Positions 28,460 to 37,571 are shown, counted from the first letter of the stretch. The stretch: DNA of 64,000 nucleotides from Pseudoroseicyclus tamaricis (GCF_012070395.1 NZ_JAAFYS010000001.1:598001-662000), one strand, 5' to 3'. The notes: generated by a model not told the origin, from the sequence alone. Translations and numbers: made by a program.

Positions 28460-29839
28460 ATGGCGTATGACCCTCTCCTTGCAGAGATCCGCTTCGGCTT
28501 CGGCCTCTCGCCGCTGGCCCCGCCGCCATCCGGCGCGGCGGAGCTGCTGGAGGGGATCCACCGCCCCGACGTGGTGGAACATCTCGCCCCGATCCCGCCC
28601 TTCTCCGAGGCGGTGACGCTCTTTCACGACCTGCGCGATCTGCGCCGTGCCGACCGCGAGGCGCGCGGCACCTCCCGGGAGGAGGCGGTGGCCGCCCGCC
28701 TGCAGGCGACGAGCCAGGAGGCGGTGAAGCTGCGCCGCCGCAACCTCGGCGCCGCCTACATCCGCGCCAGCGAGACGCGCTCGGGCTTCCGCGAGCGGCT
28801 CGTCGCCTTCTGGGCAGATCACTTCACCGTCCGCGCCAAGAGCTTCCTCTTCCAGCATCTCGTCGCCCCTTACGTCGAGGAGGCGATCCGCCCCCGCATC
28901 GCCATGCCCTACGCCCGCCTCCTGAAGGAGGCGGTGCTGCACCCGATGATGCTCGCCTATCTCGACCAGACGCCCTCCATCGGCCCCAACTCCCGCGCGG
29001 CGGAGGAGGGCGGCGGCGGCGGGCTGAACGAGAACCTCGCCCGCGAGCTGCTGGAGCTGCACACCATCGGCGCCGGCGGCCCCTACAGCCAGATGGACGT
29101 CCGCGAGCTGGCGGAGTTGCTGACCGGCGTCGTCTGGTACCAGGACGAGCCGGGCCGCTCCTACCGCCCCCGCCGGGCCGAGCCAGGCGCCGAGGTGGTG
29201 CTGGGGCGCACCTTCTCGAGCGAGGCGGAGCTGCGCACGGTGATGGAGGCGCTGGAATTCCTCGCCGCCCATCCCGCCACCGCCCGCCATGTCTCCGCCA
29301 AGCTGGCCCGGTCCTTCGTGGCCGAGGTGCCGCCCGCCGATCTGGTGGACGCGATGGCCTCCACCTGGGAGGAGACGGGCGGCGACCTCGCCGCCGTCTA
29401 CGCCGCCATGCTTGCCCACCCCGCCGCCTGGGGCCCGGAGCGCACGCGCATCAAGCCGCCGTTCGACTTCATCGCCTCCTCGCTCCGCGCCCTCGCCATC
29501 GGCCGGACGGAGATCACGCCCCTGCCGGAGTACCGCGTCTGGTCGAAGCTCGGCGTGCCTCTGCGCGGCATGGGCCAGCCCTGGGAATCCCCCGTCGGCC
29601 CCGATGGCTGGCCGGAGGCCGCGGCGGCCTGGGTGACGCCGCAATTCTACGCCGCCCGCATCTCCTGGGCGATGCGCACGCCCGCCGGCCTGACGGAGCT
29701 GCCGGATCCGCGCGCCTTCGCGATAACCGCACTCGGCCCCCTCGCCTCGCCGGAACTGCGCTTCGCGGCGCTGGCGGCGGAGACTCGGGGCGAGGGCATC
29801 GGCGTCATCCTCGCCAGCCCCGATTTCCAGAGGAGATGA
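28460..29839 (+). CDS. DUF1800 family protein
   Basis: 459 residues. Contains LVAFWADHFTVRAK, NENLARELLELHTIG and RELAELLTGV, the conserved blocks of DUF1800, a family of unknown function with a helical fold. Nearly always encoded next to a DUF1501 protein, as here, suggesting a joint role in an exported complex. No obvious signal peptide. Start at MAYDPLLAE (28460); the longer in-frame reading is not conserved-looking. The stop is separated from the DUF1501 start by 2 nt. Confidence 0.85.
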   Translation: MAYDPLLAEIRFGFGLSPLAPPPSGAAELLEGIHRPDVVEHLAPIPPFSEAVTLFHDLRDLRRADREARGTSREEAVAARLQATSQEAVKLRRRNLGAAYIRASETRSGFRERLVAFWADHFTVRAKSFLFQHLVAPYVEEAIRPRIAMPYARLLKEAVLHPMMLAYLDQTPSIGPNSRAAEEGGGGGLNENLARELLELHTIGAGGPYSQMDVRELAELLTGVVWYQDEPGRSYRPRRAEPGAEVVLGRTFSSEAELRTVMEALEFLAAHPATARHVSAKLARSFVAEVPPADLVDAMASTWEETGGDLAAVYAAMLAHPAAWGPERTRIKPPFDFIASSLRALAIGRTEITPLPEYRVWSKLGVPLRGMGQPWESPVGPDGWPEAAAAWVTPQFYAARISWAMRTPAGLTELPDPRAFAITALGPLASPELRFAALAAETRGEGIGVILASPDFQRR

Positions 29840-29841
29840 GC

Positions 29842-30999
29842 ATGGACCGCCGCACCTTCCTGCGTTCCTCCCTCGCGCTCGGTTGTTCCGCCGCCGCCTC
29901 CCCGCTGGCGACGCCCATGGCCTTCGCCGAGGTGCCGGGGGACCGGCGGCTGGTGGTGATCCTGCTGCGCGGCGCCATGGACGGGCTCGACGTGATCCGT
30001 CCCGTGGCCTCGCCCGAGTGGCGCGCCGCCCGCCCCTCCCTCGCCGCCGATGCCGGCGCCGGCGCCGATCTCGGCGGCGGCTTCGCCCTGCACCCGGCGC
30101 TGGGCGCGCTGGCGCCGCTCTGGCAGGCGGGGCAGATGGGGGCGGTCCACGCCGTCTCCACCCCCTACCGCGACAAGCGCTCGCATTTCGACGGGCAGGA
30201 CATGCTGGAGGCCGGGCTCGGCAGCCTCGAGGAGGGGCTGCGCGACGGCTGGCTCAACCGGCTCGTCGGCCAGATCCCCGGCGCCCGCGCCGACCTCGCC
30301 TATGCCATCGGCCGCGAGCGGATGCTCATCCTCGACGGCGCCGCGCCCCATGCCTCGTGGTCGCCGGAGGTCAGCCTCCTCCTCACACCGCAGGGCCAGC
30401 GCCTTCTGGAGCAGCTCTGTGAGCGCGATCCGCTCTTCGGCGCCGCGCTGGAAGAGGCGATGGCCGTGGCGGGCAGCCTGCCGGAGGCGGAGCTCGCCGG
30501 CCGGGCCGATCACGAGCGCCTCGCCGACTTCGCCGCCGAGCGCTTGACGGGCGCCGCGCGCATCGCCAGTTTCTCGCTGAATGGCTGGGATACCCATGCG
30601 AGGCAGGACGTGGCCCTGAAGAGCGCCCTGAGTCGGCTGGCGGAGACGGTGCTGGCCCTGCGCGGCGGGCTCGGCCCGGCGTGGGAGCGCACCGCCGTCG
30701 TCTGCCTCACCGAGTTCGGCCGCACCTTCCGCGAGAACGGCACGGGCGGGACGGATCACGGCACCGGCGGCGCCGCCCTCCTCTTCGGCGGCGCCATCCG
30801 CGGCGGCCGCGTCATCTCCGACTGGCCGGGCCTGGGGGAGGGGGACCTCTACGCCGGGCGCGACCTGCTGCCGACGCGCGACGTCCGCGCCCATCTCGGC
30901 TGGATGCTCTCCGGCCTCTTCGGCCTCTCGCGCACGGCGCTGGAGCAGGTGGTCTTCCCCGGCCTCGATCTCGGCGCCGACCCGGGCCTCCTCGCATGA
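29842..30999 (+). CDS. DUF1501 family protein, Tat-exported
   Basis: 385 residues. The N terminus MDRRTFLRSSLALGCSAAAS is a twin-arginine signal (RRTFLR) with cleavage near AFA. The body has LVVILLRGAMDGLDVI, DKRSHFDGQDMLE and VVCLTEFGRTFRENGTGGTDHG, the alkaline-phosphatase-superfamily-like blocks of DUF1501. Probably a periplasmic metal-dependent enzyme or surface protein; substrate unknown. Start 29842 with AGGAG 6 nt upstream; ATG 29836 overlaps the DUF1800 stop and is the alternative. The stop overlaps the GNAT gene as ATGA. Confidence 0.87.
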   Translation: MDRRTFLRSSLALGCSAAASPLATPMAFAEVPGDRRLVVILLRGAMDGLDVIRPVASPEWRAARPSLAADAGAGADLGGGFALHPALGALAPLWQAGQMGAVHAVSTPYRDKRSHFDGQDMLEAGLGSLEEGLRDGWLNRLVGQIPGARADLAYAIGRERMLILDGAAPHASWSPEVSLLLTPQGQRLLEQLCERDPLFGAALEEAMAVAGSLPEAELAGRADHERLADFAAERLTGAARIASFSLNGWDTHARQDVALKSALSRLAETVLALRGGLGPAWERTAVVCLTEFGRTFRENGTGGTDHGTGGAALLFGGAIRGGRVISDWPGLGEGDLYAGRDLLPTRDVRAHLGWMLSGLFGLSRTALEQVVFPGLDLGADPGLLA

Positions 31000-31685
31000 G
31001 GCCCCTCGGCCCGCTGGTGGAGGGCTGGTCCCCGCCGCCCCCGCCGGACGATGCCGCGATGGAGGGCCGCCATTGCCGGCTGGAGCGGCTGCGCCCCGAG
31101 CATGGCCCTGCCCTCTGGGAGGCCTTCGCCGGCCACGACTGGCTCTGGGATTACATGCCCTCCGGCCCCTTCGAGAGCCTCGCCGCCTTCGAATCCTGGC
31201 TCGCCCCCCTGCCGGAGAGCCGCGATCCGCTCTTCTATGCCGTCCTCGTGGACGGCCGCCCCTTGGGCATGCACGCCCTCCTGCGCATCGCGCCGGAGGC
31301 GGGCAGCATCGAGCTCGGCCACATCTGCCTCTCCCCGACGCTGCAGCGCAGCCCGGCGGCGACGGAGGCGATGGTGCTGCCGATCTGCCGCGCCTTCGAG
31401 GCCGGCTACCGGCGCTTCGAGTGGAAGTGCAACGCCCTCAACGCCCCCTCCCGCAGGGCGGCGGAGCGCCTCGGCCTGTCCTTCGAGGGCATCTTCCGGC
31501 AGGCGCTGGTGGTGAAGGGCCGCAACCGCGACACCGCCTGGTTCGCCGCGGTCGATGCCGACTGGCCGGCCCTCCGCGCCGCCTACGAGACCTGGCTCTC
31601 CCCGGACAACTTCGACGCCTCAGGCCAGCAGCGCCGCCGCCTCTCCACCCTCACCGCCCCAGTCCTCGCGGCCCGCTCCCCCTGA
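30996..31685 (+). CDS. GNAT N-acetyltransferase (RimJ/RimL-like)
   Basis: 229 residues. EGRHCRLERLRPEHGPALWEA at the N terminus, GSIELGHICLSPTLQRSPAA (motif C/D-A) and FEWKCNALNAPSRRAAERLG (motif B), then FEGIFRQALVVKGRNRDTAW: the pattern of GCN5-related acetyltransferases that modify protein N termini or small molecules (RimJ/RimL group). Substrate unknown. Starts inside the DUF1501 stop (ATGA), so co-translated with it; whether they are functionally linked is unclear. Confidence 0.85.
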   Translation: MRPLGPLVEGWSPPPPPDDAAMEGRHCRLERLRPEHGPALWEAFAGHDWLWDYMPSGPFESLAAFESWLAPLPESRDPLFYAVLVDGRPLGMHALLRIAPEAGSIELGHICLSPTLQRSPAATEAMVLPICRAFEAGYRRFEWKCNALNAPSRRAAERLGLSFEGIFRQALVVKGRNRDTAWFAAVDADWPALRAAYETWLSPDNFDASGQQRRRLSTLTAPVLAARSP

Positions 31686-31797
31686 GCCCCCGCCGCTGCC
31701 CTGCCGCGCTCCCGCCCGCCCACCCCGCTCGCCAGGGCAGCGGCCCACCCGACCGCCAGCGCGGGCAGGAGACGCATCAGCGCTCCACCGAGCCCCT

Positions 31798-31849
31798 GTT
31801 TCATCTGGCCGAAAATACCGCGGGGGTGTGGGGGCAGCGCCCCCACCGC
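31798..31849 (+). terminator. Terminator-like dispersed repeat
   Basis: TTTCATCTGGCCGAAAATAC followed by GGGGGTGTGGGGGCAGCGCCCCC, between the convergent GNAT and DUF2125 genes. Same family as the copies at 3.2, 13.0-13.3 and 62.9 kb. Confidence 0.6.
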
Positions 31850-31889
31850 ACTCAAAGGCTTGCGCCGCAGGCGCTCCGCATCCTCGCCG

Positions 31890-32915
31890 TCAGTCCCGTC
31901 GCACCAGCACCGGCGCCGGGGCGAAGGCGGGCAGGGGGCCGATGGACATCCGCCCGTCGGTGAAGACCAGCGGCACCGTCAGCTCGCTTTCGTCGCCCTG
32001 CGCCAGCGCCCGGGCGGCGGCTCGCCATGTGCTGAGGAGGCGCTCCTCCACCAGGCCCGCATCGGCGGCGAGGTCGAGCGCGAGGGGCCAGTTGCTCACC
32101 GTCAGCTCCAGCCGCCCCTCCGGCCGCCCGTCCTCGCGGATCGTCACCGCGCCGTCGGCGGCGAGGGCCATGTCTCCCCAGACGACCTCCGCCGCGCGGA
32201 TCTGCACCGCCTCCAGCTCCGGCTCGGCGCTGGCGCGGGCGGCGATGGGGCCGGAAAGACCGAGCGTCAGGTCGGCGGTGAGGGAGGCGATCTGGTCCGG
32301 CAGCCGTCCCTCCGGGTCGACCCGCGCGCTCAGGGCGGCGGGCAGGGTGACGGGCGCCGCGCGCAGGTAGACGTCGTAGGCAGCGGGCGGCGCGCCCGGC
32401 AGTTCCTCGGCGCCCGCGCCCTCGCGGAAGGCGAAAAGCAGGTCCTCCGCCCGTGCCTGCCAGCCGCCGAGGCCGGGGCCCGCGGCCAGCTCCAGCCACG
32501 CCGCCTCCAGCGTCGCGTGATCGAGCGGCACGTCCAGCGCCGCCCGCACCCCGGCGGAGGCGCGCATGCCCTCGGAGGTGATGAGCACCTCCCCCGCCGG
32601 CGTCTCCACCCGCTGCTCGGGCGCGAAGGCGGCGATCACCTCGTTGGGCCGGTAGGAGAGGGCCATCACCTGCAGGAACGGCGCGCCCCAAGCGATCCCC
32701 GCCTCCGGGTCCTCAAAGCGCGGCGCGTCCAGAATCGTGTCGAAGCGCGAGGGGAAGCCGCGCACGCGCAGCTCCTCCCACGCGACCGTCACCCCCTCCT
32801 GCGCCATTTCGGTCTGCAGCGCCTCGGCGCCGCGCACCACGCCGGTGCGCCCCACGACCCAGTAGCCGCTCCAGAGGAGCGCCAGCACCAGCACCAGCCC
32901 GGTCAGAACCCGCAT
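31890..32915 (-). CDS. DUF2125 domain-containing protein, membrane-anchored
   Basis: 341 residues. N-terminal hydrophobic anchor MRVLTGLVLVLALLWSGYWV, then a large periplasmic domain with repeated beta-rich segments (WEELRVRGFPSRFDTILDAP, VQIRAAEVVWGDMALAADG). DUF2125 proteins are alphaproteobacterial, of unknown function, and resemble AsmA-like or lipid-contact proteins in their repeated strands (inference). Start at 32915, 57 bp from the divergent chaC-like gene. Confidence 0.82.
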   Translation of the reverse strand: MRVLTGLVLVLALLWSGYWVVGRTGVVRGAEALQTEMAQEGVTVAWEELRVRGFPSRFDTILDAPRFEDPEAGIAWGAPFLQVMALSYRPNEVIAAFAPEQRVETPAGEVLITSEGMRASAGVRAALDVPLDHATLEAAWLELAAGPGLGGWQARAEDLLFAFREGAGAEELPGAPPAAYDVYLRAAPVTLPAALSARVDPEGRLPDQIASLTADLTLGLSGPIAARASAEPELEAVQIRAAEVVWGDMALAADGAVTIREDGRPEGRLELTVSNWPLALDLAADAGLVEERLLSTWRAAARALAQGDESELTVPLVFTDGRMSIGPLPAFAPAPVLVRRD

Positions 32916-32972
32916 CGCCCGCCTTTCGAATTGCGTCCCGCTCCCATACAAGCGCGGGCAAAGGAGGGCCAG

Positions 32973-33533
32973 ATGAGCTTGTGGGTGTTCGGCTATGGAT
33001 CGCTGCTGTGGAATCCCGGGTTCACGCCGGAGGAATCCGCCGTTGCGCGGCTCGACGGGTTCGAGCGCAGCTTCTGCATGCTCTCGATCCACCACCGCGG
33101 CACCGAGGAGGTGCCCGGCCTCGTCCTCGCCCTCGACGAGACGCCCGGCGCCCGGTGCACCGGCATGGCCCTGAAGGTCCGCCCCGAGGAGGAGCCGCGC
33201 GTGCTGGCCGAGCTGCGCGAGCGCGAGCTCGTCTCCAGCGCCTACCAGGAGCGGCACCTGCCCGTGGTGCTGGCGGACGGGCGCATCGTCACGGCCGTCA
33301 CCTACGTCGTCGACCGGGCGCACCGGCAGTACTGCCGCTTCGACGAGGCGGTACAGGCGGAGATGATCGCCCGGGCCTCCGGCGGGCGCGGGCCGAACCC
33401 GGAATATCTCTTCAACACCGCCGCGCACCTGGGGGAGATCGGCCTCGCCGACCCGGCGCTGGACGCGTTGGCCGAGCGGGTGCGCGCCCTTGTTGCCACG
33501 GTGCCGGGTTCGGGCGGCGCAAACGCCGGCTAG
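32973..33533 (+). CDS. Gamma-glutamylcyclotransferase (ChaC-like)
   Basis: 186 residues. VFGYGSLLWNPGF at the N terminus is the YGSLxW substrate loop of ChaC-type enzymes, which split glutathione to 5-oxoproline and Cys-Gly. RLDGFERSFCMLSIHHRGT and YVVDRAHRQYC are further family blocks. Probably glutathione-specific because bacterial ChaC homologues are. AAGGAGG precedes the ATG. A gloB gene for the glutathione-dependent glyoxalase route lies at 40.3 kb, so glutathione is in use. Confidence 0.88.
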   Translation: MSLWVFGYGSLLWNPGFTPEESAVARLDGFERSFCMLSIHHRGTEEVPGLVLALDETPGARCTGMALKVRPEEEPRVLAELRERELVSSAYQERHLPVVLADGRIVTAVTYVVDRAHRQYCRFDEAVQAEMIARASGGRGPNPEYLFNTAAHLGEIGLADPALDALAERVRALVATVPGSGGANAG

Positions 33534-33613
33534 GCTTGCCATTCCGGCCCTTTTCCCTTTGGTATCCGCAGCCGGCAGCATAACGTCGGATCAACGAGCG
33601 AGGCAGACCTGAT

Positions 33614-34798
33614 TTGAGCGATCCCCGCGAGCCCGAGGCCGAGCCGCACTTCACGCAGCCCCTCCGCCAGATCGTCGCGATGCTGGCCGCGATCATCATC
33701 GTGGGCGTCGGCTGCTGGCTGGCGCTGCCCACCTTCCTGGCGATCTACGATGCCAACCGCTACCTCAACGGGGTCATCGCGCTCGTCTTTGTCCTGGGCG
33801 TGCTCTCCTGCTTCCGGCAGGTGATCATGCTGATGTTCTCCGTCCGCTGGATCGAGGAATTCGCCAGCTCCCGCGGGCAGGCAGGGCCGCCGCCCTCGCT
33901 GCTGGTGACACTGGCGACGCTGCTGCGCAGCCGCGCCAGCCGGATGCTGAACCTCTCGACCTCGTCGTCGCAGACGATCCTCGATTCCATCGGCCAGCGC
34001 ATCGACGAGCAGCGGGAGATCACCCGCTACCTCGGCAACACGCTGATCTTCCTCGGCCTTCTGGGCACCTTCTACGGCCTCGCCACCACCGTGCCGGCCC
34101 TCGTCGACACCATCGGCTCGCTCAACCCGCAGGAGGGGGAGAGCGGCACCGACATCTTCGAGCGTCTGCAGGAAGGGCTGCAGGCGCAGCTCGGCGGCAT
34201 GGGCACGGCCTTCTCCTCCTCGCTCCTCGGCCTCGCCGGCTCGCTGATCGTCGGCCTCCTGGAGCTCTTCACCACCCACGGGCAGAACCGTTTCTACCGT
34301 GAGCTGGAGGAGTGGATGTCCTCGATCACCCGCGTTGGCTTCGCCGGCGGGGACGAGCAGGGCGGCGACAGCGCCGTGATCGCCCAGGTCGCCGACCGGC
34401 TGGCCGAGCAGATCGAGGCGCTGCAGGAGATCTTCACCTCGACGGATATCGCCCGCACCGACACCGACCGCCGCCTCGGCGATCTCGCCGGCGCCATCAC
34501 CTCGCTGGCCGGCAAGATCGAGGCGCAGGACGCCTCGGCGCCGCTGGCCCGCGTGGCCGAGGCGCAGGAAAAGCTGCTCGACCGGCTCGGCGACGCCGGC
34601 GAGGGGATGGACCCGGAGAGCCGGATGCGCCTGCGCTCCATCGACGTGCAGCTGCTGCGCCTGCTGGAGGAAATGGTCGCCGGCCGGCAGGAGACGATGG
34701 CCGAGCTGCGCACCGACATCTCCACCCTCACCCGCGCCATGCGCCAGCAGGGCCGCCCCCTGCGGGAGGTGCCGCGCGCCTCCGGTGACGAGAGCTGA
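33614..34798 (+). CDS. MotA/TolQ/ExbB-like proton-channel protein (stator subunit A)
   Basis: 394 residues, TTG start. Four hydrophobic segments: QIVAMLAAIIIVGVGCWLAL, LNGVIALVFVLGVLSCF, LGNTLIFLGLLGTFYGLATT and GTAFSSSLLGLAGSLIVGLL. The last two carry the GLLGTFYGL and AFSSSLLGLAGS motifs of the MotA/ExbB family. A C-terminal cytoplasmic tail of about 150 residues is helical and acidic. The next gene, overlapping by 1 nt (TGATG), has a MotB-like plug plus OmpA domain, so the two should form a proton-driven inner-membrane motor. Not the flagellar MotA, and no Tol or Ton genes are near. Confidence 0.85.
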   Translation: MSDPREPEAEPHFTQPLRQIVAMLAAIIIVGVGCWLALPTFLAIYDANRYLNGVIALVFVLGVLSCFRQVIMLMFSVRWIEEFASSRGQAGPPPSLLVTLATLLRSRASRMLNLSTSSSQTILDSIGQRIDEQREITRYLGNTLIFLGLLGTFYGLATTVPALVDTIGSLNPQEGESGTDIFERLQEGLQAQLGGMGTAFSSSLLGLAGSLIVGLLELFTTHGQNRFYRELEEWMSSITRVGFAGGDEQGGDSAVIAQVADRLAEQIEALQEIFTSTDIARTDTDRRLGDLAGAITSLAGKIEAQDASAPLARVAEAQEKLLDRLGDAGEGMDPESRMRLRSIDVQLLRLLEEMVAGRQETMAELRTDISTLTRAMRQQGRPLREVPRASGDES

Positions 34799-37284
34799 TG
34801 GCGCTTCGCCGCCGCAGCCAGCGCTTCAACGCCAACATCTGGCCGGGCTTCGTGGATGCGATGACCGGCCTGCTGCTGGTGCTGATGTTCGTGCTGACGG
34901 TGTTCACCGTCGTCCAGTTCGTGCTGCGCGACACGATCACGGGGCAGGAGACGGAGCTCGACGCCCTCTCCGCCGAGCTCGCCTCCCTCAGCCAGGCCCT
35001 CGGCCTGGCGCGGACCCGCAACGAGGAGCTGACGGCCGAGGTCGGCAGCCTCTCCTCCTCCCTCGACGAGCAGAGCGCGCAGCTGCAGAGTCAGGCCTCG
35101 CTGATCGACAGCCTGACCACGCAGCGGGATTCGGCGGAGCTGGCGCTGGTGGAGGCGCAGAACCGCATCACCGGCTTCGAGGCGCAGGTCGCCGGCCTCC
35201 TCGCGCAGCGGACGGAGAACGAGAGCCTCATCGCCAGCCTGCGGAGCGACGCGGAGGCGGATGCCGAGACCATCGCGGGGCTCGAGGAAGAGGCCCAGGG
35301 CGCCGCGGCCACCATCGCCGATCTCGAGGCGGCGCAGGCGCGGCTGATCTCCGAAGAGGAGGCGCTGCAGCTGGCGCTGGCGCAGGCGCGCGACGAGATT
35401 TCCGAGCAGGAGGAGGCCGCCCGCCTCGCCGCCGCCCGGCGCGAGGCGCTGGAGGCGCTGATCGCCGATCTGGAGAGCGAGGGCGAAGAGGCCGCCAGCC
35501 AGATCGACGCGCTGCAGACGGCCAATGCCGCTATGAGCGACGACGCCTCGCGCGCCGCCGCCGCCATCGCCCGGCTGGAGGCCGACCGCGAAGAGGCGGC
35601 GTCCCGCATCGCCGCCCTCCTCGCCGACGAGGAGGCGACGGAGGAGGAGCTGGCGCGCCTGCGCGCCGACGCTCAGGAGACGGACGCCCGCATCGAGGAT
35701 CTGCTCGCCGCCGCCGCGCGCAACGCCGAGGCGCTGGACGCCGAGGAGGAGGCGCGGCTGGCCGAGGCGGCGGCGGCCGAGGCGCTTCGCCAGCGGCTCG
35801 CCGATGCCGATGCCGAACTCTCCGCCATGTCCCTCGCGCTGGAGGAGCAGCGCCGCCGCGCCGAGGAGACGCTGACGCTGCTGGCGGCGGCCGAGGCGGC
35901 GCGCGACGATCTCGACGCGCGTCTCGCCGAGGCGATCCTCGCGCGGACGGAGAGCGAGAACGCCCTGCGCACCTCTCTCAGCCAGGGCAACGACCTCGAC
36001 GCCCGCCTGCTGGCGGCGCTGGAGCTGCAGGACAGCACCGAGGACCAGCTGGAGACGGCCGAGGCGGCGCTGGAGGCCGCCGATGCGCAGAACGCCGACC
36101 TCACCACCCGCCTCGCCGCCGCCCTGACCGCCCGCGAGCTGGCGGAGGGCGACCTCGCTGCGGCCGAGGAGGCGCTGCAGCAGGCGCTGGCCGAGGGCGA
36201 GGCGGCGCGGGAGGATATCCAGGCGCAGCTGGCGGCCGCCATCCTCGCCCGGCAGGCGGCGGAGACGGAGCTGGCCGCGAGCCAGGCTCGGGCAGGTGAG
36301 CTGACGGCAACGCAGAGCACCTTGGAGGACCGGCTGCGCGCCGCGCTCCTCTCGCTGGAACAGGCGGAGAGCCAGGTCACCTCGCTGTCCCAGGACCGGA
36401 CGGAGACGGAGCAGGATCGTGCCGATCTCGAAGCGCGGCTGGCCGCGGCGCTCGCGGCGCGGGCCGATGCGGAGGAGGCGGCCGCCACGCAGATGAGCGA
36501 GGCGGAGCGTCAGGCGCTGCTGCTCTCGCAGGCGCAGGCGGAGCTGCGCGACCAGGAGGATGCGACGGCCGAGAGCCAGCGCCGGGTGACGGCGCTCAAC
36601 CAGCAGGTCGCGGCGCTGCGCGACCAGCTCTCCGAGCTCTCCGCGGCGCTCGACCTCGAGGAGCAGGAGACGGCCAGCTCCGAGGTGCAGATCGAGAACC
36701 TCGGCACCCGCCTCAACGCCGCCCTCGCCCGCGCGGCGCTGGAGGCGCAGCGCCGGCAGGCGCTGGAGGAGGAGCGGCTGGCGATGCTGGAGGCGGAGCG
36801 GGAGCGGCTGGAGCAGGAGGCAACGACGCTGGCCTCCTACCGGTCGGATTTCTTCGGCCGGCTGCGCGAGATCCTCGAAGACGAGGACCGGGTGCGCATC
36901 GTCGGCGACCGGTTCATCTTCAACTCCGAGGTGCTCTTCCCGCCCGGCTCCGCCGATCTCTCCGTCTCCGGGGAGGAGGATATCGCGGCGGTGGCGGAGA
37001 TCCTGCGCCGCATCTCCGACGAGATCCCGCCGGAGATCGACTGGGTCATCCGCGTCGACGGGCACACGGACAGCACCCCCATCTCCGGCACCTATGCCAA
37101 CAACTGGGAGCTGAGCCAGGCGCGCGCCCTCTCGGTCGTGCTCTACCTCATCAACGAGGAGGGCATCCCGCCGGGCCGGCTGGCCGCCAACGGCTTCGGG
37201 CAGTACCAGCCGATCGCCGAGGGCGACAGCGAAGAGGCGCGGGCCCTCAACCGCCGCATCGAGCTGAAGCTGACGGAGCGCTGA
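34798..37284 (+). CDS. MotB/OmpA-like protein with very long coiled coil (stator subunit B)
   Basis: 828 residues. The N terminus IWPGFVDAMTGLLLVLMFVL is a MotB-type plug helix; Asp20 is in the place of the proton-carrying Asp of MotB. Residues about 45-690 are almost continuous Ala/Glu/Leu/Arg coiled coil. The C-terminal 130 residues are an OmpA-like peptidoglycan-binding domain (VDGHTDSTPISG, NWELSQARALSVVLYLI, NGFGQYQPIAEGD). The coil could be tens of nanometres long, far more than MotB. Overlaps the ExbB-like gene by 1 nt. Function unknown; similar pairs occur in other Rhodobacterales. Confidence 0.87.
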   Translation: MALRRRSQRFNANIWPGFVDAMTGLLLVLMFVLTVFTVVQFVLRDTITGQETELDALSAELASLSQALGLARTRNEELTAEVGSLSSSLDEQSAQLQSQASLIDSLTTQRDSAELALVEAQNRITGFEAQVAGLLAQRTENESLIASLRSDAEADAETIAGLEEEAQGAAATIADLEAAQARLISEEEALQLALAQARDEISEQEEAARLAAARREALEALIADLESEGEEAASQIDALQTANAAMSDDASRAAAAIARLEADREEAASRIAALLADEEATEEELARLRADAQETDARIEDLLAAAARNAEALDAEEEARLAEAAAAEALRQRLADADAELSAMSLALEEQRRRAEETLTLLAAAEAARDDLDARLAEAILARTESENALRTSLSQGNDLDARLLAALELQDSTEDQLETAEAALEAADAQNADLTTRLAAALTARELAEGDLAAAEEALQQALAEGEAAREDIQAQLAAAILARQAAETELAASQARAGELTATQSTLEDRLRAALLSLEQAESQVTSLSQDRTETEQDRADLEARLAAALAARADAEEAAATQMSEAERQALLLSQAQAELRDQEDATAESQRRVTALNQQVAALRDQLSELSAALDLEEQETASSEVQIENLGTRLNAALARAALEAQRRQALEEERLAMLEAERERLEQEATTLASYRSDFFGRLREILEDEDRVRIVGDRFIFNSEVLFPPGSADLSVSGEEDIAAVAEILRRISDEIPPEIDWVIRVDGHTDSTPISGTYANNWELSQARALSVVLYLINEEGIPPGRLAANGFGQYQPIAEGDSEEARALNRRIELKLTER

Positions 37285-37398
37285 GGCGGCGACGCCGGCC
37301 CACGGGCGGCCTCCCGCCCACCCACCCCGGCGCGCCCGGGGGCCGGCTGCGGCGGGACGGGGGGCGTGGGCGGTCTGGCGCTTCCGAACTCACCAAAG

Positions 37399-37571
37399 CA
37401 GCAGCTTCGGGGCCGTCCATCGCTGGACGGGGCCTGGGCCTGGCTGGCGGGGCCATCAAGCAGCAATGGCGGTTTCCACCGCCTGCGGCGGCGGACCCTC
37501 CGCAATTGCTGCCTGACAGCCCCGCCCGCCCGGCCCTTTTCGGCCCCAGCGATGGACGGCTCCGAAGCAGC
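37399..37571. repeat. 173-bp imperfect inverted repeat
   Basis: The left arm GCAGCTTCGGGGCCGTCCAT (37401 on) pairs with ATGGACGGCTCCGAAGCAGC (37552-37571), and inner arms CAAGCAGCAATGGCGG (37457-37472) with CCGCAATTGCTGCCTG (37500-37515). All are centred on the same point near 37485. It sits in the 519-bp gap between the stator pair and clpA. May be a miniature element or a long RNA hairpin; no transposase seen. Confidence 0.7.

Noticed and set aside
34294-37065. 923-residue minus-strand frame opposite the MotB-like gene
   Set aside because: Low-complexity mirror of a coiled-coil gene.
33614-37284. Zorya anti-phage system
   Set aside because: Only the ZorA/ZorB-like halves are present; no ZorC, ZorD or ZorE gene follows (the next gene is clpA on the other strand), and similar pairs are chromosomal in relatives.
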